Shown here one piece after another: positions 6,981-14,722 of a DNA stretch of 19,567 nt. The notes under the pieces are model-generated. The model was not told the origin of the DNA. It made no database searches and saw only the letters and a list, made by a program, of their open reading frames with translations. Position 1 is the stretch's first letter, and the number at the start of each line of letters is the position of its first letter. The DNA is taken from contig PCBP01000039.1 of NCBI GenBank assembly GCA_002730985.1, forward strand, positions 1-19,567, in the 5' to 3' direction. Source of the DNA: Flavobacteriales bacterium (GTDB lineage: Bacteria > Bacteroidota > Bacteroidia > Flavobacteriales > BACL11). The translations under genes were made by a program, and so were the position numbers.

Positions 6981-7988
6981 TTATAGCTTTGCAGACTTAA
7001 CAGTTTTAATAATTCTTCCCGCAATCTTGTAAGGATCAGCGTTAGATGCCGGCCTTCTATCTTCCAGCCATCCTTTCCATCCTTTCTCAACGGTAATAAT
7101 AGGGATCCTTATTGAGGCTCCTCTATCAGAAATCCCATAACTAAAATCATCAATTGATGCCGTCTCATGAAGACCGGTTAATCTTAAATCATTATAGGCG
7201 CCATAAACTTCAATATGCTCTTTGGTAACAGGTCGAAAAGCTTCACAAATTTTCTCGTAAATTTTCTGAGAACCACACTCTCTCAAAGTAGAATCAGAGA
7301 AATTAGCATGCATCCCGGAACCATTCCAATCTCCTTGAACTGGTTTTGGATGATACTCTATATAATAGCCATAATCTTCTGTTAATCTATCTAATAAATA
7401 TCTAGAAACCCAAAGCTCATCACCTGCCCTTTTTGCCCCTTTAGCAAACAACTGGAATTCCCATTGCCCACAAGCAACCTCCTGATTAATTCCCTCGAAA
7501 TTGATACCCGCCTCAATACATAAATCAGCATGCTCCTCTACAAAAGCTCTCCCATGTGTATTTTTACCCCCAACTGAACAATAATACATCCCCTGAGGTC
7601 CAGGATACCCACCCAAAGGAAAGCCTAAAGGTAGTTGAGTCTCAACATCCATTACAAAATATTCTTGTTCAAAACCAAACCAAAAGTCATCGTCATCATC
7701 ATCTATTTGTGATCTTGCATTTGAATCATGTGGGGTCCCATCCGCATTTAGAACTTCTGTCATTACTAAGAATCCGTTTATTCTGTTAGGATCAGGGAAG
7801 ATAGCAACTGGCTTTAGCAAGCAATCGGAAGAACTCCCATCTGCCTGCCTAGTTGAGCTACCATCAAAGGCCCAAATAGGACATGACTCTAATGTGCCAT
7901 CAAAATCTTCAACAACTTTAGTTTTACTTCTCATATTCTGAGTAGGAGCATAGCCATCCAACCAAATGTACTCTAATTTAGATCTCAT
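6981..7988 (-). CDS. glnA: Glutamine synthetase, GSII (eukaryotic-like) type
   Basis: It makes glutamine from glutamate, ammonia and ATP, the main ammonium-assimilation step. The 335-aa length is that of GSII, well short of GSI (about 470) and GSIII (about 700). Signatures are EYIWLDG (6-12) and WAFDGSST (39-46) in the beta-grasp part, the metal-binding FGFEQEY (104-110), GQWEF in the middle, GDWNGSGMHANFS and the late SDRGASIRIP. A run of six aspartates (96-101) precedes FWFGFEQEY, encoded by a GAT/GAC repeat; this surface stretch is longer than I would expect. The gene stands alone with a clear TTG-N21-TATATTTG promoter about 37 nt upstream. GSII is not controlled by the GlnE adenylylation known for enterobacterial GSI, so control is probably transcriptional (inference). 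Confidence 0.95.
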   Translation of the reverse strand: MRSKLEYIWLDGYAPTQNMRSKTKVVEDFDGTLESCPIWAFDGSSTRQADGSSSDCLLKPVAIFPDPNRINGFLVMTEVLNADGTPHDSNARSQIDDDDDDFWFGFEQEYFVMDVETQLPLGFPLGGYPGPQGMYYCSVGGKNTHGRAFVEEHADLCIEAGINFEGINQEVACGQWEFQLFAKGAKRAGDELWVSRYLLDRLTEDYGYYIEYHPKPVQGDWNGSGMHANFSDSTLRECGSQKIYEKICEAFRPVTKEHIEVYGAYNDLRLTGLHETASIDDFSYGISDRGASIRIPIITVEKGWKGWLEDRRPASNADPYKIAGRIIKTVKSAKL

Positions 7989-8025
7989 AGTAGATTTTTT
8001 GAATTTAGAAATTAATTAATGGAGA

Positions 8026-8058
8026 CAAATATAATCGAAAAGAATGCTCACAGACAAT
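8026..8058 (-). promoter_or_regulatory. Promoter of glnA
   Basis: On the minus strand a perfect Bacteroidota -7 element TATATTTG (8033-8026) is preceded, after a 21-nt spacer, by ATTG (8058-8055) as the -33 element. The spacing and both boxes fit the TTTG/TAnnTTTG consensus. It predicts a leader of about 30 nt before the glnA ATG at 7988. Confidence 0.75.
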
Positions 8059-8078
8059 TAGAAGAGTGGTCAGGCAAC

Positions 8079-8100
8079 AGCAATTTATCAACAAATTGTT
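8079..8100 (-). terminator. Stem-loop after the CaCA antiporter gene
   Basis: CAATTT and AAATTG form a perfect 6-bp stem with a 6-nt loop, extendable by a G-U and an A-T pair, 8-29 nt after the antiporter stop. There is no T-tract downstream, so it is at best a 3'-end stabiliser or weak terminator. Confidence 0.3.
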
Positions 8101-8107
8101 AAATAAA

Positions 8108-9064
8108 TTAAGCTAACGTAGTATACATATATAATAAGTAGATCAATATCAGAAACAAACCCTCTTTTCTGGAGATATATTGCTTTGAGAAGATATAAAT
8201 CAATAAGCCTACTAAGAAAGTGATTACCATCATCCAGCAATAATCAGAAGAGAATATAGCAGCGTCATCCATATTTATTTCTTTAAAAAAAGCAGTAATA
8301 CCTAATACAGCAAGAATATTGAAGATATTTGATCCAATTAAATTACCAACAGCAAGATTTTCTTCTTTCTTTAATGCTGCTATAATTGAGGTAGCCAACT
8401 CTGGAATACTTGTGCCAATTGCGACAACAGTTACAGCAACAATCCTATCAGAGACACCAAAACTCTGAGCCAATATCTTAGTAGAGTCAACTAAAAAGTC
8501 TGCACCATATTTCAACAAGAAAACACCTGATATTAGCAGCAAGATACTCTTTAATAAAGAATCATTCGAAGCTTCCTCTAGAATTCCACTTACGTTAGTT
8601 GCAGCTTCTAGATGCTCTTTCCTAGAATTTGCGATTAACAACCAAACAAATAAAATTAGTAGAATCACAAATAAAAATCCAACATTAACTGGTATACCAT
8701 TAAAAAGATACAATACGACCCCAAGTATAAAAGATGCGCAAAACATTATAGGATAATTTAAAGATAAGGTTTGTTTTGAGATCTTGACTCTGAATATAAT
8801 TGCAGTAACTCCAAGTACTAAAGCAATATTTGCAATATTTGATCCGATTGCATTACCCAATGCTATATTACTACTACCCTCAAATACTGCCCTAAGGCTT
8901 ACAAATAGTTCTGGAGCAGAAGTAGCAAAAGATACAACTGTCATCCCTACAACTAAAGTAGATATTTTCATTGTTAGAGCTAAAGATACCGATCCCCTAA
9001 CTAGAAGTTCACCACCAAAAAACAACAAAACAAAACCTAATAACAGTAAAATTATAGGACTCAT
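8108..9064 (-). CDS. CaCA-family sodium/calcium (cation/Ca2+) antiporter, YrbG-like
   Basis: This 318-aa inner-membrane protein belongs to the Ca2+/cation antiporter family, which moves Ca2+ out of the cell against Na+, K+ or H+. Both inverted alpha-repeats are present and intact. Repeat 1 has SFATSAPELFVS (45-56) and GNAIGSNIANIALVLG (70-85); repeat 2 has GTSIPELATS (217-226) and GNLIGSNIFNILAVLG (240-255). The two acidic ion-binding glutamates are E52 and E222. About ten hydrophobic helices are visible, with a short hydrophilic loop near 148-168. Length fits the bacterial YrbG/NCX_Mj group. Its ATG shares one base with the tatA stop (TAATG), so the pair is co-translated; a functional link is not obvious. 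The transported ion cannot be read from sequence alone. Confidence 0.92.
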   Translation of the reverse strand: MSPIILLLLGFVLLFFGGELLVRGSVSLALTMKISTLVVGMTVVSFATSAPELFVSLRAVFEGSSNIALGNAIGSNIANIALVLGVTAIIFRVKISKQTLSLNYPIMFCASFILGVVLYLFNGIPVNVGFLFVILLILFVWLLIANSRKEHLEAATNVSGILEEASNDSLLKSILLLISGVFLLKYGADFLVDSTKILAQSFGVSDRIVAVTVVAIGTSIPELATSIIAALKKEENLAVGNLIGSNIFNILAVLGITAFFKEINMDDAAIFSSDYCWMMVITFLVGLLIYIFSKQYISRKEGLFLILIYLLYMYTTLA

Positions 9065-9264
9065 TATTGCTTTATATTAAAATCATCTTTGATAGAGCTT
9101 GCGCTGTCACGAATCTCTTTTTTAATCTCACTAGAGGCATCTTTTACCTCCCGCATTGCCTTACCAAGTCCTTTTGCAAGTTCTGGTATCTTATTTGAAC
9201 CAAAGAATATTATAACAAAAAGTAATATCACCAAGATTTCAGGCCCCCCTATAAATAATAACAT
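9064..9264 (-). CDS. tatA: Sec-independent (Tat) translocase protein, TatA/E type
   Basis: TatA oligomers form the pore-like part of the twin-arginine system that exports folded proteins across the inner membrane. From the ATG at 9264 the protein has 66 aa. It has a short N-terminal membrane helix (about 8-20), the FG hinge at 21-22, an amphipathic helix with KIPELAKGLGKAMREV (25-40), and an acidic/basic tail. An alternative TTG start at 9291 would add nine residues, but those codons are the loop, distal stem and T-tract of the secDF terminator, so I reject it. No tatC is in the window. A perfect TAnnTTTG element ends 4 nt before the ATG, which would give a leaderless or nearly leaderless mRNA. 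It overlaps the antiporter gene by one base. TatB is unlikely given the short tail. Confidence 0.9.
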   Translation of the reverse strand: MLLFIGGPEILVILLFVIIFFGSNKIPELAKGLGKAMREVKDASSEIKKEIRDSASSIKDDFNIKQ

Positions 9265-9268
9265 AGAG

Positions 9269-9276
9269 CAAAAATA
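9269..9276 (-). promoter_or_regulatory. -7 promoter element directly before tatA
   Basis: The minus strand reads TATTTTTG, a perfect TAnnTTTG match, ending 4 nt before the tatA ATG and overlapping the end of the T-tract of the secDF terminator. No -33 TTG is found at the usual distance, since that region lies in the hairpin stem, so the match could be partly a by-product of the T-tract. Confidence 0.45.
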
Positions 9277-9305
9277 AAAAAACCCTGTCAATGAAAGGGT
9301 TTTTT
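9276..9305 (-). terminator. Strong intrinsic terminator of secDF (symmetrical)
   Basis: A 10-bp perfect stem (AAAAAACCCT at 9277-9286, AGGGTTTTTT at 9296-9305) with a 9-nt loop lies 25 nt after the secDF stop, with a seven-T tract on the minus strand. The structure would also work on the plus strand, but no plus-strand gene runs into it. Confidence 0.85.
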
Positions 9306-9329
9306 AATTAAATTTATAAACTAATAAAA

Positions 9330-12308
9330 TTAGTTTTTCTTTTTTATTGTATCTAGCATAATAGGAGATGCTATAAATAATGAAGAATAAGTACCAACTA
9401 GAACCCCAACCATTAATGCAAACATAAATCCTCTAATTACTTCTCCTCCAAATATAAAGATTATCAAAAGCACAAAGAAAGTTGTTAAAGATGTATTGAT
9501 AGTTCTACTGAGTGTTGAATTCAGAGCACCATTAATAACTTCATGTACCTCTTTCTTTTTATTATTATTAATATACTCCCTCACACGGTCAAAAACAACC
9601 ACAGTATCATTTAATGAATATCCGATAATTGTAAGGATAGCAGCAATAAATGCCTGATCAATCTCCAAAGAGAATGGTAGGATGCCATAAAATATAGAGA
9701 AGATAGATAGTACTATGAGTACATCATGAAAAGCTGCAGCAACTGCACCTAAACTAAATTGCCATTTTCTAAATCTTACTAGAATATATAGAAAAATTAC
9801 TATTAACGAGAAGATAATTGACCATAGAGCTGCATCTTTAATATCATCAGCAATAGTAGGACCTACTTTTTGTGAGCTCATAATCTCATACTCAAGACTA
9901 GTAGTTGCCAAGCCCTCTGATAATTTTGATTCTACTACTTCATCAGTAGTGATCTCATTACTCTCAATCATAAATGAAGTAGTAATCTTAACTTGATTAT
10001 CATTACCAAAAGTCTTAACCTGTGGCGAGTACCTTAAACCATCTTCATCAACAAATACAGCCGACAAAGCTGATCTTAAAGATTCATTGTCTACAGTTTC
10101 AACAAATCTAACAACGTAAGTTCTTCCTCCTACAAAATCAACTCCATAATTTAAACCCTTAGTAAATAAGGATCCTAACCCCAATAAAATCACAACAAAT
10201 GATAATATATAAAATCTTTTTCTTTTTTTAACAAAATCAATATTAATATTTTGGAATGCTCCTTCAGTCATTCTAGTTGCAAAGGAAATAGTTTTACCTT
10301 TAGCTAATCTTGATGAAATAATTAGACGAGTAATAAATATTGCTGCAAATAAAGAAGTTAAAATACCAATAACAAGTGTAGTCGCAAAACCTTTAATTGG
10401 TCCTGTTCCAAAAGTATAAAGAATAATCCCCGTTAATAATGTAGTAACATTAGCATCAATAATTGAACTATAAGCACTATTATAACCATCTGTAATTGCT
10501 AATTTCAATCCTTTACCGTTTTTCATTTCTTCACGAATACGCTCATAAATAAGTACATTTGCATCTATTGACATACCAATAGTTAAGATAATACCTGCAA
10601 TGCCAGGTAATGTCAGTACAGCCCCTAAAGATGACAATACCCCGAAAATAAAGAAGATATTCACTAAAAGGGCAGTATTAGCAGTTAATCCTGCACCGCC
10701 ATAATAGAATGCTATATAAATTAATACTAAGATAAGAGCTAGAATAAATGACGACATACCTGAACTTATTGCTTCTTCCCCTAATGAGGGACCTACAATT
10801 GCTTCTTCAATAATACGAGCAGGTGCTGGTAATTTTCCTGACTTTAAAATATTAGCCAAATCTTTTGCCTCATCTAAAGTAAAATCTCCTGTGATAGAAG
10901 ATCTACCGCCAGCAATCTCAGCCTGTACGGTTGGATACGAATAAACATAACCATCCAGTACAATAGCCACAGACTTTCCAATATTATCAGCAGTTAATCT
11001 TTTCCACTGCTTTGCACCTTCAGCATTCATTGCCATTGATACCTCAGCAGTTGAAGAAAATTGTCCAAATGCCTCATTAGCATCAGTTACAACATCCCCT
11101 TCCATAGCTGCTTTACCACCCCTATTAGATTTTAAAGCTACTAGCTGGACAAATTTCCCGTCAGAATCATAAGGCTTAACAGTATAAGAAAAAACTACAT
11201 CCACAGGAAATAATTTAATTATCGCTTGATCATTTAAGTATGTATTTACTTGAGCAGTATCTTTCACCGCACAAACACCTACAACAGGACCTGGATTTAA
11301 CTGGCCTGTTTGCTGATTCACATTAGGATATAGAACCGCATAAAAAGGATTCTCGGCAGCAAACTCTTCAAATGACAACCCGGAACTAGCTGAATCAGTT
11401 GATAAAGAATCATCTGCCAATACATCAGCCAATAAAGTTGATTCTTCAGAATCTTGAATAGATTCCTCAGCAACTTCATTGCTTTCAGCATCTTTATTAT
11501 CAGTCACTTCTTCAATTGGAGTTTCAATACTTCTTAGATAAGTATTAGCAGACTCAAATGCTTGAAATAACTCATTATATTCATAAGTCTCCCAGAATTC
11601 TAATTGGGCTGTAGATTGCAATAATTTTCTTGCTCTTTCAGGATCTTTAATGCCAGGAAGCTCAACTAATATTCTTCCAGCAGTCTCTAATCTCTGAATA
11701 TTTGGCTGGGTTACCCCAAAACGGTCAATCCTACTTCTTAAAATATTAAATGAACGAGATATTGCATCTTCTACCTCAGCAGCTAAAACATCAATAACCT
11801 CATTATTGGAAGCATTAATCTTAACTTTTTCCTTCAATTGAGCAGCAAAAATAACTGCTAAACCGTTATTTGGAGAAAGCTTTTCATACTCGACACTAAA
11901 TAAAGTTACAAAATCATCTTGACTGTTTTTTTGCGCATCTAAAGTATTAGCAATAGCAATAGTAAAGATAGAATCTTTGCTATTATTTGATAATGCCTTG
12001 AGTACATCAACCACCATTACCTCAAGAGTCACATTCATTCCTCCTTTAAGGTCAAGCCCAAGATTTAATTCTCTAGATTTACAATCTGCATAAGAGTATT
12101 CAGTTAGAAAGATATCATATACGGGTTCAGAATTTACTGAATCAAGATAAAATTTTTCTTTCATTTCTTGCTGCTCTACAGGATAATCACTAGCATACGC
12201 CACCGCATCATCTTCTACTCCACTTGCAACCCAAGTAAACGATAGTTGGTATAAACTAACAATTGCGAATAAGATGGTGAAGATTTTAATAAAATTTCTA
12301 TTTTGCAT
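9330..12308 (-). CDS. secDF: Protein translocase subunit SecDF (fused SecD and SecF)
   Basis: SecDF uses the proton motive force to pull exported proteins through SecYEG. From the ATG at 12308 it has 992 aa; an upstream in-frame ATG at 12374 lies above the promoter and is rejected. The SecD half has an N-terminal helix (about 8-27), GLDLKGG (84-90) and RIDRFGVTQPNIQ (193-205), a large periplasmic domain, and helices from about 515 with SIDANVLIYERIREE (580-594). The SecF half has GVDFVGG (722-728) and SLNDTVVVFDRVRE (898-911). D582 and D901 fall at the conserved membrane acidic positions thought to carry protons. A Glu/Asp/Ser-rich insert (about 262-320) interrupts the periplasmic part; similar low-complexity inserts occur in Bacteroidota SecDF as far as I know. 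It has its own promoter and terminator, so it is monocistronic. Confidence 0.96.
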   Translation of the reverse strand: MQNRNFIKIFTILFAIVSLYQLSFTWVASGVEDDAVAYASDYPVEQQEMKEKFYLDSVNSEPVYDIFLTEYSYADCKSRELNLGLDLKGGMNVTLEVMVVDVLKALSNNSKDSIFTIAIANTLDAQKNSQDDFVTLFSVEYEKLSPNNGLAVIFAAQLKEKVKINASNNEVIDVLAAEVEDAISRSFNILRSRIDRFGVTQPNIQRLETAGRILVELPGIKDPERARKLLQSTAQLEFWETYEYNELFQAFESANTYLRSIETPIEEVTDNKDAESNEVAEESIQDSEESTLLADVLADDSLSTDSASSGLSFEEFAAENPFYAVLYPNVNQQTGQLNPGPVVGVCAVKDTAQVNTYLNDQAIIKLFPVDVVFSYTVKPYDSDGKFVQLVALKSNRGGKAAMEGDVVTDANEAFGQFSSTAEVSMAMNAEGAKQWKRLTADNIGKSVAIVLDGYVYSYPTVQAEIAGGRSSITGDFTLDEAKDLANILKSGKLPAPARIIEEAIVGPSLGEEAISSGMSSFILALILVLIYIAFYYGGAGLTANTALLVNIFFIFGVLSSLGAVLTLPGIAGIILTIGMSIDANVLIYERIREEMKNGKGLKLAITDGYNSAYSSIIDANVTTLLTGIILYTFGTGPIKGFATTLVIGILTSLFAAIFITRLIISSRLAKGKTISFATRMTEGAFQNINIDFVKKRKRFYILSFVVILLGLGSLFTKGLNYGVDFVGGRTYVVRFVETVDNESLRSALSAVFVDEDGLRYSPQVKTFGNDNQVKITTSFMIESNEITTDEVVESKLSEGLATTSLEYEIMSSQKVGPTIADDIKDAALWSIIFSLIVIFLYILVRFRKWQFSLGAVAAAFHDVLIVLSIFSIFYGILPFSLEIDQAFIAAILTIIGYSLNDTVVVFDRVREYINNNKKKEVHEVINGALNSTLSRTINTSLTTFFVLLIIFIFGGEVIRGFMFALMVGVLVGTYSSLFIASPIMLDTIKKKN

Positions 12309-12343
12309 AATCTTTGATTTTTTCTCTTTTTTTAAAAGGTCGG

Positions 12344-12375
12344 CAAATATAGAACTATAAAGCAAATAATACAAC
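12344..12375 (-). promoter_or_regulatory. Promoter of secDF
   Basis: The minus strand carries GTTG (12375-12372), a 20-nt spacer and a perfect TATATTTG (12351-12344). It predicts a leader of about 30 nt before the ATG at 12308 and rules out the upstream ATG at 12374, which overlaps the -33 box. Confidence 0.75.
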
Positions 12376-12465
12376 TACTGAAATAAGAAATGATAAATAA
12401 AAAAGTGACTATTGAAGTATGTAAGATTAAGTTCTTTAAGACTCCTACTTTATAAAAATAATCCC

Positions 12466-12473
12466 TTATTTTG
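12466..12473 (+). promoter_or_regulatory. Likely -7 element of the FG-GAP/T9SS cargo gene
   Basis: TTATTTTGCAG resembles TAnnTTTG with one mismatch, plus the frequent GCA after it, and ends 16 nt before the ATG at 12490. No -33 TTG is seen at 19-21 nt. The 181-nt region 12309-12489 thus holds two divergent promoters. Confidence 0.4.
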
Positions 12474-12489
12474 CAGAAAATCATTCCAA

Positions 12490-14676
12490 ATGAAATCACT
12501 ATTCTCAATTTTACTTACGATATTTGCTTCTGCCCAGGTAGCATTTTCACAAATGATCTTAAACCGAGATACCTCTCTAATCTTTAAAGAGAGTGGATTG
12601 CAATTTTCATCTGCACTTTCTGGAGGAATAAATGCAGGTCAATTCTCAAATATTGATTTGAATTTAGATGGAATAATGGATCTTGTAGTTTTTGACAAAT
12701 CAGGAAATAAATTAAGTCCATTTGTTAATGATAACGGAACTTTTGTTTATGCGCCAAGATACAGAAAAAACTTTCCTGCTCTTCATGACTGGGCGCTTTT
12801 AACCGATTATAATTGTGATGGGAGAAATGATATTTTTACTTATTCTTCAGGAGGCATGGCTGTCTACTTAAACACATCAAACAATGAGTTAGAATTCACT
12901 CAAATCACCTCATTAGTACTAAGTGACTATGGTGCTAATAACTTGAATATCTATATTAGTCCTGTTGATATACCTGCAATTACTGATGTTGACTATGATG
13001 GAGATTTAGACGTTCTAACATTCTCAATTCTAGGTGGTTTTATTGAGTATCACAAAAATCTATCTATGGAGCTTTACGGAACTTGTGACTCCTTAACTTT
13101 TGAATTATCAGAGAGCTGTTGGGGACTCTTTTATGAAGGTTTAAATTCTTATATATTAAACTGTCCAAATTGCCAATGCCCACAACTTACACCTAACAAT
13201 CTCTCAAATACAAAACAGAAACATGCGGGATCTACCCTACTTGCCATTGACATTGATAATGATAATGACAAAGATTTAATACTTGGGGATGTCAGCTATA
13301 ACAACCTAAATCTTTTAATAAATGGAGGTGACAATCAAAATGCGATTATGGTAGCTGTAGATTCTATATTCCCTCAAAATCATAACAATACTATTGCAGC
13401 CGATATACATGTATATCCAGCATCATATTATTTAGATGTGACTAATGACGGAATCAAAGATCTTGTTGTCTCTACTAATAGTAAAAGCAACTCAGAAAAC
13501 TTTGAAAGCTGTTGGCTTTACAAAAATACTGGACAAAATACTCTGCCAATTTTTGATCTAGTACAAAAAGACTTTCTGCAAGTAGACATGATAGAACTTG
13601 GAACTTCAGCTTTTCCAACTTTCTATGATTACAATAATGATGGCTTAAAAGATTTAGTTATTGGGAATTATGGTTATTACAATCCAAATAACGACCCTAT
13701 TTCATCATTGGCGCTTTTTGAAAATGTTGGAAATGATTCCATCCCAGAATATAACCTGATCAATAGAGACTGGCTTGGTTTATCTACAACAAATCTAAAT
13801 ACTCAATTAAATATCCCAGCACTTAATCTAAGCCCAACCTTTGGAGATATAGATGGAGATAATAACAAAGATCTGATTATTGGTGATGCTAATGGGAAAT
13901 TACATTTATTCACCAATATCGGCAATGGAAACTTTCAGCTCGCTGCTCCTAACTACCAAAATATAGATATCGGACAATTTGCACAACCACAACTAATAGA
14001 TGTCAATCGAGATGGACTAACTGATCTAATTATTGGAGAGCAAGACGGAACAATCAACTTTCTTCCTAATTCTGGCTCAATAAACAGTCCAATCTTTGAT
14101 ACTATAATTACAAACTGGGGAGGAATTGACATTGATCAATCATTAATTAGCACTGGCTTTAGCAATCCTACACTTTATGATAGTAGTGGAATATATCAAC
14201 TTTTTGTTGGAAGTTTTAGTGGATCTATATATCAATTCACAAATATTGACAATAACCTTGGTGGACAATTTACATTAGTAACTAGCACAGCAAACACGAT
14301 ATGGGATGGTGGCAAATCGGCTATTGCAATAGCGGATATTAATGATGATAATCAGGCAGATATAATCATTGGCAATCTATCTGGAGGAATCTCATACTTT
14401 ACTAGCGACTCTGTAGTTAATGACACAAACACAATAAGTATTAGTCTTCATCCTATTCAGGATGCTAAAATTAGCATCTTTCCTAACCCTACAAAAAGGA
14501 ACTTGACAATTATATCCAACTCTAAAGGAGTGGTGCAAATACGCAATCTATTAGGGAGGACTATTTACACAACAATCAAGGATGAAAATAAATTAGATAT
14601 TAATCTCAGTAATATTCCAAAAGGAATTTACATAATCCAGCTAAATAAGAGTATAAACAAACTTATTATTGAGTAG
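12490..14676 (+). CDS. Secreted FG-GAP/VCBS-repeat protein with T9SS type A sorting domain
   Basis: The protein is 728 aa from the ATG at 12490. It begins with a signal peptide (MKSLFSILLTIFASAQVAFS, then Q); the upstream in-frame ATG at 12412 would place 26 residues before it. Nine DxDxDGxxDL-type calcium-binding loops of FG-GAP/VCBS repeats start near residues 56, 106, 166, 254, 316, 380, 453, 504 and 616, which predicts a beta-propeller-like surface protein. Between loops 3 and 4 sits a cysteine-rich insert (C199, C210, C225, C228, C230). The C-terminus (about 660-728) is a T9SS type A sorting domain: ISIFPNPT, then VVQIRNLLGR and IPKGIYIIQL. It should be exported by Sec, then by T9SS, and attached to the surface or released. 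The ligand or substrate is unknown. Confidence 0.88.
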   Translation: MKSLFSILLTIFASAQVAFSQMILNRDTSLIFKESGLQFSSALSGGINAGQFSNIDLNLDGIMDLVVFDKSGNKLSPFVNDNGTFVYAPRYRKNFPALHDWALLTDYNCDGRNDIFTYSSGGMAVYLNTSNNELEFTQITSLVLSDYGANNLNIYISPVDIPAITDVDYDGDLDVLTFSILGGFIEYHKNLSMELYGTCDSLTFELSESCWGLFYEGLNSYILNCPNCQCPQLTPNNLSNTKQKHAGSTLLAIDIDNDNDKDLILGDVSYNNLNLLINGGDNQNAIMVAVDSIFPQNHNNTIAADIHVYPASYYLDVTNDGIKDLVVSTNSKSNSENFESCWLYKNTGQNTLPIFDLVQKDFLQVDMIELGTSAFPTFYDYNNDGLKDLVIGNYGYYNPNNDPISSLALFENVGNDSIPEYNLINRDWLGLSTTNLNTQLNIPALNLSPTFGDIDGDNNKDLIIGDANGKLHLFTNIGNGNFQLAAPNYQNIDIGQFAQPQLIDVNRDGLTDLIIGEQDGTINFLPNSGSINSPIFDTIITNWGGIDIDQSLISTGFSNPTLYDSSGIYQLFVGSFSGSIYQFTNIDNNLGGQFTLVTSTANTIWDGGKSAIAIADINDDNQADIIIGNLSGGISYFTSDSVVNDTNTISISLHPIQDAKISIFPNPTKRNLTIISNSKGVVQIRNLLGRTIYTTIKDENKLDINLSNIPKGIYIIQLNKSINKLIIE

Positions 14677-14710
14677 CAACATCAGAATTAAAAAACCCAA
14701 CAACTATTAT

Positions 14711-14718
14711 TATATTTG
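14711..14718 (+). promoter_or_regulatory. -7 promoter element directly before dapD
   Basis: TATATTTG is a perfect TAnnTTTG match ending 4 nt before the dapD ATG (TATATTTGCCCTATG). Spacing to the ATG is the same as at tatA. A -33 TTG is not evident at the usual distance. If used, transcription would start at or next to the ATG. Confidence 0.5.
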
Positions 14719-14722
14719 CCCT

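Noticed and set aside
8784..9277. Two open frames on the plus strand opposite the antiporter and tatA
   Set aside because: Both mirror strongly conserved genes on the minus strand and show no recognisable domain.
9265..9291. TTG start for tatA giving nine extra residues
   Set aside because: The codons are the loop, distal stem and T-tract of the secDF terminator, and TatA proteins normally start just before the membrane helix.
12309..12374. Upstream start for secDF giving 22 extra residues
   Set aside because: The extra codons cover the perfect TATATTTG promoter element and its spacer; the ATG at 12308 begins a normal SecD membrane helix.
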